In this document: positions 10,049-20,994 of the stretch, piece after piece
Layout: every line of letters begins with the position of its first letter
Numbering within the stretch: the first letter of the stretch is position 1
From: Hippasteria phrygiana
Lineage: Eukaryota; Echinodermata; Asteroidea; Valvatida; Goniasteridae
Assembly (NCBI GenBank): GCA_037893225.1
Contig: JAZGUH010000324.1
Location: 558,001 to 622,000 of the forward strand
Direction: 5' to 3'
Length of the DNA: 64,000 nucleotides
Program-made: the position numbers and the translations under genes
Notes under the pieces: model-generated
Databases searched by the model: none
What the model was told of the DNA's origin: nothing
What the model saw: only the letters and a program-made list of their open reading frames with translations

Positions 10049-11001
10049 ATAAACTCCTCAAAGGAAGTTCGGAAACTGAAGTTTGACAGACGATTTCTCT
10101 CTTGTTTCTAACTCCTTTTCCTTGAAATTGGTATCATTGGAAAGCCCTGTTATTCTTCTTTACAATGAAGTGTCATTTGTTATGATTAAGCAATTGGGGG
10201 ATGTGCAGCACAGCTGGATATGGGGGTGGGTGTAAAGTGAAATGTTACAAAATGCATTGCTATTGTCATACAGTGCATTTCCCTTTTGCTTGGAGAATGG
10301 GAATGTGCAACAGATCTGCAACAGATCCTGATTGATGAATGGGACGCCATCCCACAGCAACGTGTGACCCGGCTCGTGAACAGTACGAGGAGGAGGTGCC
10401 AGGCTGTTGTGGCTGCATTCGGATCGTCCACCCGCTACTGAGGTTCTTGACTTAACATTGTTCAATGAAGAAACTGTTCAATGATTAAACCAGAAAGTGA
10501 TAGAGTGTTGCATTGTACTGTGAGAGAGATTTCTTGTTACTGATGGAGCATTACTGGGTGTTTGAGTGCAGAAAATGACAAATTCTTTTACTCTGTTTAA
10601 AACGCAAGCACATTAACAACAGAGTTGCTATCCCGGAGGCAATTTATTGTGACAGGCCATGTGGATTTCTAAACTTTTCCCGCACATTTATGGCTTACAA
10701 CCTTTAAATATTGGTTAGTAAGCAGAGAATCATTCAAGACACACCAATCCTCCAAACAACAGCAAGAGTCAATACACTTTTGGACAATAGCAATGCATTT
10801 TGTAACATTTCACTTTACACCCACCCCCATATTCAGCTGTGCTGCACATCCCCTAATTGTTTAATCATAACAAATGACACATCATTGTAAAGACGAATAA
10901 CAGGGCTTTCCAATGATACCAAATTCAAGGAAAAGGAGTTAGAAACAAGAGAGAAATCGTCTGTCAAACTTGAGTTTCCGAACTCTTTTTGAGGAGTTTA
11001 T
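10049..11001 (+). mobile_element. Tc1-like element, internally deleted, ~230 bp TIRs
   Basis: Inverted ends (ATAAACTCCTCAAAGGAAG and its counterpart GAGGAGTTTAT) extend inward for about 230 bp (10049-10275 against 10780-11001). The middle retains the last codons of a Tc1 transposase. The element is nonautonomous. Confidence 0.8.
10319..10441 (+). pseudogene. Tc1 transposase, extreme C-terminus
   Basis: The frame reads QQILIDEWDAIPQQRVTRLV, then NSTRRRCQAVVAAFGSSTRY and stop. This is the typical C-terminal tail of Tc1 transposases ('EW..IPQ..I..LV.SM.RR..AVI.A.GG.T.Y'). All catalytic blocks are gone. It lies between the inverted arms of the element. Confidence 0.8.
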
Positions 11002-12045
11002 TACGAATTTCTCAGACAATGAAAAAGAAAGTTTTTGAATGTCATTTGTGAGGAATTTTCAAAATAAAAACCAGGGTACATGGAAAAACTAAACAGATTA
11101 ACGTTTATGGCGTTTGCGAAAATGCAATTTACGCCGCAAAGCTACAAGAGCTCACTGTACACACTTGCATCTTGCTGCATTGATACACTTAGGCCTATGT
11201 GGTAGTTGCGATATTTTTTCTGATCGTTTCGTTGTTGGTCATTCAAATTCGCTTAGCTTTACACGTCTGATTAAATTAAGGTTTCTTTTTACTGTTAGGA
11301 AATTCAATTTCAACTTTTAAGCACCCAAGATTTTGTTCCTAATGTTCGGGTTGTTTCCCTTTCTTAATAGGGGCATTCTATTTCGTTTTGGTACATTCAA
11401 GACTTCACTTGTTGCATTCTTACATTGAATTCCGTGACATCCTATGACGGTTGAAGCATTCAAATTAGCGAACGTCGGTGTGCATATGAGTATGACCATG
11501 TTTTTCTTATTCGTTTATCGGCAATCATGTTCATCAAAATGGTAATTCAAATTGATAACATTCTGTACAATTTATAATTGAATATTTTATAACATTTATA
11601 ATGTAACATCTGAACTGATATGAGGGATGGATGATGAAATTAAAAGGGCTATATGGAATTTTCTTTTTCACTGTTGATCTTTGTTTGTTTTCAAACATCT
11701 GTATGTTGACATACATGTTTATGAATCCTTTAACGTTTTTACTGAGACTTTTATATGAATACGGACATGCAGGAATGTGGACATATGGTGAAATGTGTTT
11801 GCCCAATAATGAAAATTAATGTTTGATCAAATCCTTACTGCTGGTCCTGACGAAATTGAATGAACAATACGATACTTATAATTGGAATGCATCTTTTACA
11901 GGCACGAGAGAAGCTAAAAGACGATTAAATAGTGAATTTGAATGATTATTTTTGATTGTCGAATGACGATCTGCGTGATCATTTAATTTCAATCTAAATC
12001 GAATGAGTCAGGCGTTAAAATGAACGAAATATGGTGAAATTGGCC
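11002..12045. other. AT-rich stretch without recognised features
   Basis: Short open frames occur on both strands but none carries a recognisable motif or splice pair. I see no tandem or inverted structure. Confidence 0.4.
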
Positions 12046-13000
12046 GGGAAGCGTAATTGTTTTTCCTAGGATGGTTAGGGGCAATTATCATAAATGGGCG
12101 TACCTTGGCCCTCGCGCATGCGTACGTGTTACTCATTTCGCTGTACACACAGGCACTGCATTGCCCACATGTACATATGCGTACATGTACACGCAGAGCT
12201 AGTGCAGTAGTGGTATTAAGCCGTGGGTTAACAGTTATTAGAGAGTTTTGGCGTTATCAAAATGTACCTTTTTACAATTTAGTGACTTCGGAAATATATT
12301 TTCAAGTTCATGAGGTGTTCTGGATGATGGGAGAGAAGAGTCCGCGTATCGGCTGGCAGTTCAATACCGTGAAAAACACTATCAGATAAGATTCCATTAC
12401 AAATTCTGCAAGCAAATCACTGTAACTCATTGACAAGTCACTAAAAGTCTGTTTCAAGCGTGCATAAGGACATTACATCCAATTTGTTTGTGGGCGATAG
12501 ACCTTAAGGACGGTTATATTGAAGCGCGCAAACTAATTTTAATCTGCAGTTTTGTTCACCTTTGTGACATAAATTATTGTAAATCTATATCAATAACCAC
12601 ACCTTCGCAACATATCAAACCAAATATCTGTTTCAAATTTGCATTGACATACATCCAAGTGAAAACAAAAAAGCAAAAGAAAGCCAAAAAACCACTTACC
12701 ACAACCCCACAAAGATTTTGATCTCTCTCGAAATGGTGAGTATAGCTGGAAACAAAAATACGCTTGGCCGGCTTTTTTTTTATTCATTCATTTATTATTT
12801 TTAGGTGGCCTTGAGGACGCTTATTTCTGTAATTGGAGCGCCGCGCAATCTGTATTTTTTAAATCTGTAATTCGCAACCCAAATATCATGCACGGTGAAC
12901 CCGACGACTGTTATAACAAATTCCAAAAATGCCCTCTGCCCTGTGTCCATTCTCTACGATTTGACATATCACAGACTTTGACACAGTTTCGGTAGGTCAC

Positions 13001-14055
13001 ATTGTGGTCAATTACAGCAATATACTCTCTGTGACCCTATTTACAATGATTATTGGGCTAGACACTTAGGAATTTACTGAGGTACTACCGGTGCCACACA
13101 CGGCCAGTTGTTTTCTCCACTTAACCTTGATATGATACGCATGCATGTATTATATTTTGCGAGCATGTTTTAAGTCTACATATGTACGCTTGTTTGAAGC
13201 GAAAAAGAATAAGCACGAATATAAACATTTCAGATTACTAAATAAATCCTAAGTAAGGTCCGGGTTACTAGGACTAGGCCTACGTCAAAAAGTTATTTGA
13301 ATTTAATAATTGTATACAAGCTACTTAGAAAATAAGGCGCAATCTTTCTCACAACTCAGATCTAGCTTTGTTAGTAGATTTGTGCATTGGCTAAAATGTA
13401 TGCGTGAAGCAATGCGATGGAGACCTGTAGCTGTTCGACCGGCATATCCTTGCGCCAATCTTGAGCTGGAATCTTGCCCTAGATTAGAGGTAACATTATT
13501 CGAAACAAATGCATATAATCATGGAGCTATGTTTTACAGCTCTATGATATAATACAGTAATCCTTACTGGCAGATTTTAGACAATTTATAAGCAATGAGC
13601 TGCAGCTGACGTAAACAATACAGACAACTTATTAATAATAGACAACGCACTCAGCGGACATATTGTTTCCTAGAATTCGAATCTATCGACTATGCATGGT
13701 AAATTTCATATCCCTATTATTTCAAGATTGAATGTTTTACTAGACCAATGCACAAATCTACTGACAAAGCTAGATCTGAGTTGTGAGAAAGATTGTGCCG
13801 TATTTTCTAAGTAGCTTGTATATAATTATTAAATTCAATGTTGGCATTAAAATTATAACTTTTTGAGGTAGACCTAGTCCGAGTAACCCGGACCATACTT
13901 AAAATAAAATACATGCATGCGTATCAAGGTTAAGTGGAGAAAACAACTGGTCGTGTGAGGCACCGGCAGTACCTCAGTAAATTCTTAAGTGTCTAGCCCA
14001 ATAATCATTGTAAATAGGGTCACAGAGAGTATGTTGCTGTAATTGACCACAAGGT
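13001..14055. mobile_element. ~1.05 kb palindromic insertion in copy A
   Basis: The ends are inverted copies (TTGTGGTCAATTACAGCAA on the left, its complement on the right) and homology extends about 300-400 bp inward (to about 13400 and from about 13740). It is absent from copy B, where the site reads GGTCACCTTGTTATGGC. The core carries an 80-codon frame (13310-13552) without a known motif. Confidence 0.8.
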
Positions 14056-14079
14056 ATGGCACGCCAAAGCGGCATTTAT

Positions 14080-14705
14080 TCAACCCTGCACAGCAACTGT
14101 CAACATTACAAAATACACCACAATTTTTTTTTAAATTATACAACAGCAAGATTTACCGCTCAACATTTAAAAAAAAACATGGAAACATTTTTAAAAATAT
14201 GTGTCAACATTTCTTTTGTTCACTCGCTTAAAAACATGTGCCAACATGGTCAAAACATATGTTAACATTGTAAAAAAGATATGCCAACCCGCTAAAAAAC
14301 ATATGTCAACATTGTACAAAAATATGTGCCAACCCGGTGAAAAATGTATGCCAACATTAAAAAAAACAGTAGTCAAGATTTACGTCAGAAATAAATGTCA
14401 ACATTGTTTTAAAACGTTATGCCCTAACTTTGTAAAAAATATCTGTCAACATTGTACAAAAAAATGCGCCAACCCGCTGAAAAATATTGCAACTTTTCCA
14501 AAAATATTTGTCCAGATTCACGTGAAAAGTACACGTCAACATTTGCCAAAAATGTGCCAACTCGGTAAAAAATATATTTCAACATTGTAATAAAAAAAAC
14601 ATGTGCCAACCGGCTGAGAAATATATGAGAAGATTCACGTGAGAAATACATGTCAACATTGCCAAAAATATGCGGCAACCCGGTGAAAAATATGTCAACA
14701 TTCAC
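14080..14705. repeat. TGTCAACATTG tandem array, copy A
   Basis: Degenerate units of about 35-40 bp alternate ATGTCAACATTGTAAAAA and ATGTGCCAACCCGGTGAAAA over more than 600 bp. The same array, inverted, lies at 44800-45420. Frames running through it encode repetitive Cys-Gln-rich peptides that are a by-product of the repeat. Confidence 0.85.
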
Positions 14706-14779
14706 GTGACCACTTCCAAGTCCATTAAACTGGTTCCCAGTCCGCATTGATAGGCACATACCAGCCTATGCGCCAACCA

Positions 14780-15110
14780 GTTGAGGGGCCGTCCATAAAG
14801 TACGTACGCACGAAATGCCGATTTTTTTTTGCCCCCCCCCCCCTGTACGCATGGCATACGCAGTGGCTCCAACCCCCCCCCCCCCCTCCCTGTACGCATA
14901 CGCATTTCACATATCTTTTTGATTTCTCAGACGTTTTTCAAGCCCCAGGGTGGGGATTTTGGTCACTCATTTTGCCATTGTTTCCCCATTATCAGAAGTT
15001 AAAAACCAAGAGGTGGGGGTGCCCCACCCATGTATGTGGGGGATTGTCACTAAAATGTTGCCCCATGGGTGGGGATTTTGTCACTTCAAAAGTGACAATC
15101 CCCACATCTT
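14780..15110. repeat. GGGGCCGTCCATAAAGT repeat block with poly-C
   Basis: The block begins GGGGCCGTCCATAAAGTACG, contains poly-C tracts and several GTGGGGATTTTG units, and is repeated inverted at about 44405-44720. It looks like the end of a dispersed transposon with short internal repeats of GTGGGG. Confidence 0.65.
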
Positions 15111-15333
15111 GGGTGGGGCAGCCCGGGGGGGGGGTGGAGTGGTGGGGGAAGCAATTGATAGGCGCATTACCTCCAGTACAAGAGCGAAGTTTTGAACAGC
15201 ACGCGGGTAAAATTGTACTGCCGGTTTATAAAGCAGTCTTTTTGTTGCGATCTAAAAATAGGCCGGAGTTGGCTGGCTGTGGCACTGGGAAGACAAATTT
15301 ACTTTTGGTTGGGGTGAAGGGTACAGTGTTATG
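15111..15333. repeat. Left arm of a ~230 bp inverted repeat
   Basis: The stretch is the inverted counterpart of 16240-16515 (which has an extra ~30 bp). The inner ends of the two arms form TGTTATG-TTAA-CATAACA once the two MITEs between them are ignored. Confidence 0.8.
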
Positions 15334-15337
15334 TTAA

Positions 15338-15514
15338 GGGCCGGTCACACTGGCCACGATAACGATAACGGAAACGAAAACGATGCGAATAAACGCTCCC
15401 CATTGGTGGATGGAACGCGCGCGTATTACACGCGCGACAATTCCATCAATCAATGCCGTTTATTCTCACCGTTTTCGTTATTGTCTTCGTTATCGTGGCC
15501 AGTGTGACCGGCCC
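15338..15514. mobile_element. 177 bp MITE with near-perfect TIRs, TTAA target
   Basis: GGGCCGGTCACACTGGCC at the left is perfectly mirrored by GGCCAGTGTGACCGGCCC at the right, continuing through ACGATAACGA. TTAA stands at 15334-15337 and 15515-15518. No coding. Confidence 0.85.
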
Positions 15515-15518
15515 TTAA

Positions 15519-16235
15519 AGGTACACATTGCTTTGGATTTGGCGATTTGGGCTATAAAAATGAAATGGATATGGTTGGGAAGCTTTTTTAAAAGTAGAAT
15601 ATAAAGATTCATATAACTATCCCTTCAAATTGCGTGGTTTTTGTTTAATTTCGTGACAAATAACGGTCTGCCATTTTGTAGAACCAAATTTTTGACTCCA
15701 CAAAATGGCGGACCGTGTTCACCAGTCGTATTTCCAGTCGCAGCTGGTTGAAGTATGTCTGGGCAATTATTATTACAATAACCATGTGTTAGCGATATTC
15801 AATTACTTTGTTTGTTGGAATACTTTTGTTATTCCATTATGGTCAAGCCGCAAGCCTTGTAAGGAGCTTGTGTAGCCTGGCCGGGTGAAGCGAAGCCTGC
15901 CCCGCGTCTTGGGTGATATATGGTAGGGATATCGGGACTGTCTCGTCGCGGGACACGGACGGTACTCGTAAATGGATGGCGCCGCGGGGCCAGCCTGGCG
16001 CCAACGCATTATGTGGTACAAGAAGGTCTGGTTCCCAATGCTGTTTTACGACTGGAAATAAGTCTATGTTTCGCGGGTCAGATGTCAGGGGTCAGAGGCC
16101 AATTTTTTGTTTTGTAATCACTACTCACTAATTACAACACATTATACAGGTCTTTTTGCATGAACAACTCTTATAAAAGATAAGGAACATTTCCAAACAG
16201 CAAAATTTCATGACATTTGAAGGCAATGTGTCCCT
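15519..16235. mobile_element. TTAA MITE, copy 2 (717 bp)
   Basis: It has the same ends as the copy at 4154-4739 (AGGTACACATTGC here on the left, GCAATGTGTCCCT on the right), with TTAA at 15515-15518 and 16236-16239. The core is about 130 bp longer than in copy 1. It directly abuts the 177 bp MITE, sharing one TTAA. Confidence 0.85.
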
Positions 16236-16239
16236 TTAA

Positions 16240-16515
16240 CATAACACTGTACCCTTCACCCCAACCAAAAGTAAATTTGTCTTCCCAGTGCCACAGCCAG
16301 CCAACTGCGGCCTATTTTTAGATCGCAACAAAAAGACTGCTTTATAAACCGGCAGTATACACCGGAAACGTACAGATGTACTTGTATCAATTTTACCCGC
16401 GTGCTGTTCAAAACTTCGCTCTTGTACTGGAGGTATTAATGCGCCTATCAATTGCTTCCCCCACCACTCCCCCCCCCGGGCTGCCCCACCCAAGATGTGG
16501 GGATTGTCACTTTTG
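16240..16515. repeat. Right arm of the ~230 bp inverted repeat
   Basis: Inverted copy of 15111-15333, with a roughly 30 bp extra segment near 16360-16390. It ends in poly-C and leads directly into locus A of the GC-rich minisatellite. Confidence 0.8.
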
Positions 16516-16519
16516 TATG

Positions 16520-16680
16520 GAATTCTATAGACGACAAAATCGCCCCGACGGCACGACGCGAAGGCACGACGGCACGACGGCACCGTCGCGTCGTGCCGTC
16601 GCGTCGTGCCGTCGCCTCGTTCCTCATTACTTTTATGCAGTGTCAAAGGCGTCGCGTCGTGCCGTCGTGGCGTGGCGTGC
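16520..16680. repeat. GACGGCACGACGC higher-order repeat, locus A
   Basis: Units of GACGGCACGACGC meet their own reverse complements, forming hairpins. The spacers seen at the other loci are present: CATTACTTTTATGCAGTGTC (spacer S2, reversed) and, at the left, GTATGGAATTCTATAGACG (spacer S3, reversed). Confidence 0.85.
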
Positions 16681-16850
16681 CATTTAACGAGCTATTGTGA
16701 CAGTATTTACTCATAATTCCTTTACAGTGTATTTTTGTTATTAAAGCTATGTACGATTTATTTACTTTTCTGGAAATACTAGATAGTTTATCATAAAAAT
16801 AGCCCTATACAGAATCTGAGGCAGACGACATTGTCGTGTATATACAAATT
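16681..16850. repeat. Inverted repeat arm paired with 20195-20360
   Basis: The stretch from ATTTAACGAGCTATTGTGAC to GACGACATTGTCGTG matches the reverse complement of 20195-20360. The two arms enclose about 3.3 kb, and each is bordered on its outer side by a GACGGCACGACGC array. Confidence 0.8.
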
Positions 16851-16979
16851 TTTGGGAGAATACAACTTTCTCATAGTTCAAAGTACCTTTCTTTTGTTAT
16901 GTGTGTTAAACTGATTACTGAATTTTTTTTATTGCCAAGAGCGCAGTCAAGAAGGGTTCATGCGTATAGCCTACAGGGG

Positions 16980-17100
16980 CGGATCCTGGATGTTTTGCGT
17001 TGGGGGGGGGGGGGGGGGGTGTCTGAAATTTGCCCAGAAAGGTGACTCCTTTGTGGGGGGGGGGGGGTGGGGGGGGGGGGGACTGACACTTTCTCACCGA
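16980..17100. repeat. GGGGCGGATCC repeat with long poly-G tracts
   Basis: GGGGCGGATCCTGGATG is followed by several runs of 8-18 G. Similar GCGGATCC-plus-poly-G pieces occur at about 2675 and, reversed, at about 19795. This is a dispersed repeat and potential G-quadruplex site. Confidence 0.6.
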
Positions 17101-18865
17101 TGGTGGCGCCATTTAACCACTTTGTTTTGTTCTTACCCATATAGACTGTAGGGCATGGGCCTGAAATCCTTTCAGAAAGCGATTTCTGTTCTCCATCGTT
17201 TGGGGGGGACACACAATATGGCTCAAATGGTAGATAACGTGTGTATAATCAAGGATTCACTTGATCCCACGCTCAAAAATTGCACATTAATGTGTAATTC
17301 CCGAAAAAATCTTCACATTTTTCACTTTAAAGAAAAACATAAGAAAAACAGCGCCCTCGCTTGACCAAAAATATATTTTAAAAATATATCAAGCTCAGTA
17401 TATTGTGCCTCAAATATTATGATACGATGGGAATTTCTTTTTCATGTTCAAGGAAATGATTAATTTGTTTTATATAGTAAACACAGCTATGTGAATGGTT
17501 ATTTTCAAAGATTTTATAGGTATTCTATTATTTTTACCAGATTAATTTTCGTCAAATTTGGTTCGACTTATTGAAAATAATTTGTTGAGGCATTATAATC
17601 CCCACATTGTTTTTCGACGATAAAGCTGGAGTACACAAACTACATGTACGTGGGGTTTGAAAAGGTGTAATATGTGGTTTTGCTTCATATTTTTAGGTCA
17701 TTTTTAAGGTCACTCAGGTTAATGTAAAATGAAATATTGTTGGCTTAACGCATGTAGAAACTATTTTTATGCATTTAACTAAAAAGGAGAACGCATGGGG
17801 GGGGGGGGGGGGTCCTCAACATTTGCCAATCAGTAGATATAGAAATTTCAAAACATGTGCATGCACATGTATTATTAAAGTATTTGCTTCAAGTATTTGC
17901 ATGTATTTCCTTGTACATGTATAATCCATACTTTCAGTAAAATTCACTATGAACAAAATTAATGCCACTGGATTGACAATTCTATAGAATTTCCAAGGTT
18001 ATGGGCTTCCAAAAGAGTTATTGCATGTGAAGATAAATCAATAGGATCACTTATAGACTTTATGGCAAATGTCATGTCTAAAAGTTTGATCCACGCAATT
18101 CTCTAAATGCGAACATTTTTAGTTAAAAAAAAAATGGAGGGTTGCAAAAAATTCAGAATTTTTTTGTAATTGTGTTTATTGAAAAAAATGCTATTTTTTC
18201 AAAAAGCCTGGATAATATTTATTTGCAATTTATGAAGGACATTTTTATAAGGTCTAAAGAAATCAACACAACCCTCAAAAAGGTGAACGACATAATATTA
18301 CCTCAGTTGTATTACTTGTCATGTTTCAACCGGACACAAAAGAATAATTACATTGTATAAACAATATCATGTACATGCAGTTTTTGTTGGTTTACATGTA
18401 GTCTTTGTAAGAAGCATTCCTTTGAAATTTTGGAAATCAAATTGAAAACATTTCCAATCTGATGAAAAAACAGAGCCCTGTGTGTTCTAATATTCTGTTT
18501 TTTCAATTTCAAATAAGGGTTTGCCCTTCCCGACCTAGTATTACATGTACATGCATTACAATTAGCATGGCATGCTCAGTGCTTTCCAGTCTATGTGAGG
18601 TATAAAAAAATCACATACTGTTTGGGTGGAATTTGAACCCACAACCTTCCACTCTCTTGTGCAGATGGGATCACTGGCAAATTTGATCCCTAGGCAACAT
18701 GTATATCGCATGCAGTTTGCTGGAAGGGTTAACCCTTATATTTGAGTTAACATTGCAATGACGCAAATCACAGCAATTTCTCATCCTGTGCAAATACCTT
18801 AATTTTCTGTTCATTCCAATAACATATTCTCTTCATGTCTATCCATTATTTATAGCTGATATATA
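17101..18865. other. AT-rich non-coding; one tRNA-like relic
   Basis: No gene recognised. At 18625-18690 a minus-strand B-box-like GGGTTCAAATTCC suggests a decayed tRNA-derived SINE head. A poly-G run stands at about 17797-17812. The 17155-17364 frame lacks any motif. Confidence 0.4.
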
Positions 18866-18869
18866 ATTA

Positions 18870-19440
18870 TATAAAGCCACAGTTAGCAACTTGTTCTCTA
18901 CATAGTTTGTTACATTGTGGAATGCGGATTGCTATCCTGGACTGGACTATTGACAGGATCAATGTTTTATTATCCACCAAAAAAATGCGTACCTCAACGT
19001 TTGTTTCTTGTTAACAGTTTAAAAAGTATTTTGTAAGGCGGATTTGATTGAAAAATTCTATCAACACATCCGAATTGTAACATTACCTTATTTGAAGAGT
19101 GTTCTTTCAAAGTGCCTATTTTTCTTCTATTTTTAAGCTTAAAATTGTTATCTAAACAATTTACAACCAAATCTTTCAGGCAATACACATCTGCCATTAC
19201 ACCTCAAAAATGTAACTTGAAAAGATGGTAATCGAGCTACATGTACCGTAATCTTGAAAATATTGAAAAGCCAGAGTTTCCAACTTGTTCTCAACAAAGT
19301 TTGTTACATTGTGGATTGCTATCCTGGATTGGACTATTAACAGAATTAAAGTTTTCCCACCGAAAAATGTGTACCTCAACGTTTGTTTCTTGTGTACAGT
19401 TTAAGGATTATTTCTTAGGCGTATTTCTTAGGCATCGCGA
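18870..19440. repeat. Pair of ~170 bp direct repeats
   Basis: A segment with GTTTGTTACATTGTGGA, GATTGCTATCCTGGA and GTACCTCAACGTTTGTTTC is present at about 18880-19045 and again at about 19270-19435. The copies differ by substitutions and small indels, so the duplication is old. About 220 bp of unique sequence separates them. Confidence 0.75.
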
Positions 19441-19666
19441 GTCTGGAACCAGGTAGTATACCGTCACTGCCATCATGATCTGCTACGAAACACCTCGTTA
19501 TGTCAGCCGATTTCCCACCCATTTCCTTTTAAATTTGTACACTTTCTAAAAACTTTGTCCACGATGTCTCAGTTATTGGTTTGATGTCTTCAGAAAGTTC
19601 AGATAAATGTGCATAGCATTTAAATTTGGTGGACTCTGTTTCATTTTCGTTACGAGTATTGGCCAT
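19440..19666 (-). pseudogene. Broken first exon of an unknown protein
   Basis: From an ATG at 19666 the minus strand reads MANTRNENETESTKFKCYAH, then LSELSEDIKPITETSWTKFL, then ESVQI and a stop. Just past the stop the same frame continues KEMGGKSADITRCF for another 27 codons or so. The composition looks like genuine coding sequence, similar in feel to the 'KCYxHLxE...P.TE.SW..F' starts of uncharacterised repeat-associated proteins in marine invertebrates; this is from memory and unverified. The stop (19529-19531) may replace a Trp. It could be a single ruined exon. Confidence 0.35.
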
Positions 19667-19679
19667 ATTAACTTAAGAC

Positions 19680-19785
19680 GATTGTTTTGACGTTGCCACT
19701 GGTTTCGACGTCCCATGGGTGGTAATAATAGCTATGTTCATTGTTTTGACGTTGCCACTGGTTTCGACGTCCCACATGTGGTACG
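19680..19785. repeat. Tandem duplication of ~55 bp
   Basis: TTGTTTTGACGTTGCCACTG followed by GTTTCGACGTCCCA is found at 19682-19715 and again at 19740-19773. The pair is followed by a GGATCCGCGCC repeat piece with poly-C. Confidence 0.8.
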
Positions 19786-20194
19786 ACCCCCTAAACCCCC
19801 CCTCTGGATCCGCGCCTGGTATAGCACAAAACCCTTGCCAGCATCCGAACCGTACCCATGACCGCATGTTTAAAGTGCAAATTGCATCAGGAACGAAATA
19901 TTTTCTCTCTTTTCACTCTGTATTTTGTCCCGCCAGACACCGCTGTTAGCGTGGTACCCGTTGTTGATTCTGTAGATTTTTTGCTACGAAAATGGGGAAA
20001 ATTCTATAATTTTACACATTTCAAATACAGAGCTCAGGCCTTTTGTTTACCGCGCGGTTAAGCGCATGCGCGCATAAACTTAGCGGGTTAGTCTGGGCCT
20101 GTTTGTTTCACACGGATCGGGAGGGGATCCAGAGCCGAACGAAAACAAACAGGATCGCGAATCCTCTCGCTATATGTTGCATGCTGGGAGAATT

Positions 20195-20360
20195 TGTATT
20201 ACACGACAATGTCGTCTGCTTCAGATTCTGCAGGGCTATTTTTATGATAAACTATCTAGTATTTCCAGAAAAGTAAATGAATCGTACATAGCTTTAATAA
20301 CAAAAATACACTGTAAAAGAATTATGAGTAAATACTGTCACAATAGCTCGTTAAATGCTT
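20195..20360. repeat. Inverted repeat arm paired with 16681-16850
   Basis: Reverse-complement match to 16681-16850 (CACGACAATGTCGTC to AGCTCGTTAAATG). Confidence 0.8.
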
Positions 20361-20458
20361 CAAATCTACGAAAAAATACCGTCACTTTTCTCTGTCCGTC
20401 TGGCACGTCGCCATCTTGGATCTTGCGAACCCACCTCGCAAGCAGGATCACTAAAAAC

Positions 20459-20492
20459 GTGATCCGGAGCAGCTTTCGACGCTCCGGATCAC
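20459..20492. repeat. Perfect 12 bp hairpin
   Basis: GTGATCCGGAGC (20459-20470) pairs perfectly with GCTCCGGATCAC (20481-20492) around a 10 bp loop. It lies between the inverted-repeat arm and minisatellite locus B; function unknown. Confidence 0.8.
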
Positions 20493-20544
20493 AAACACGC
20501 CCTCTGTGAGCCAGTTCGATTTCAACTGCGCATGTTCACAATAA

Positions 20545-20965
20545 CATGACTACTCCACGCGAAACACGACGCGAAACACGACGCGAAGCACGACGCGACG
20601 CACGACGCGAGGACGACGCGACGCACGACGCGACGCACGACGCGACGCACGACGCGACGCACGACGCACGACGCGACGCACGACGCTACGCACGACGCGA
20701 CGCACGACGCGCCACACGACGCGACACACGACGGTGCGACGCGATGGGCGACGGAAGGGGCGACGTTGAGGAAAGAAAACCTGCAAGCTGGAAAAAAAAC
20801 GACGCGACGGCACGACGGCACGACGCGACGTACGACGCGACGCCAGAATGTGCAGAAAAGTAATGGAAAAGAAGCGATGGCACGACGCGACGGCACGATG
20901 CAACGGAGCCGTCGTGCCGTCGCGTCGTATAGTCGCGTCGCGTGTGGAAGAGGCAAAGCGGTGTG
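20545..20965. repeat. GACGGCACGACGC higher-order repeat, locus B
   Basis: An array of (G)ACGCACGACGC and GACGGCACGACGC units is interrupted by an A-rich spacer (about 20770-20800) and by GTGCAGAAAAGTAATGG, a diverged spacer S2. It ends with a switch to the reverse-complement motif, forming a hairpin. Long frames through it encode Arg-His/Arg-Arg-Ala-Ser repeats and are not genes. Confidence 0.85.
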
Positions 20966-20994
20966 TCGTAAATAGTACACCATACGTTCCATAG

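Larger units (their letters stand above)
12046..14760 (+). repeat. Inverted segmental duplication, copy A
   Basis: From TAATTGTTTTTCCTAGG at about 12046 the sequence matches the reverse complement of 44740-46412 with only scattered substitutions. Apart from an insertion at 13001-14055 the two copies are colinear and equally long (about 1.67 kb). Homology continues rightwards into the GGGGCCGTCC block. The ORFs at 12057-12389 and 12488-12721 recur in the other copy but show no known domain. They are read here as non-coding. Confidence 0.85.

Noticed and set aside
14201..14590. 129-codon Cys-Gln repeat frame
   Set aside because: It follows the TGTCAACATTG tandem array; the inverted copy reads the same by descent, with no other coding evidence.
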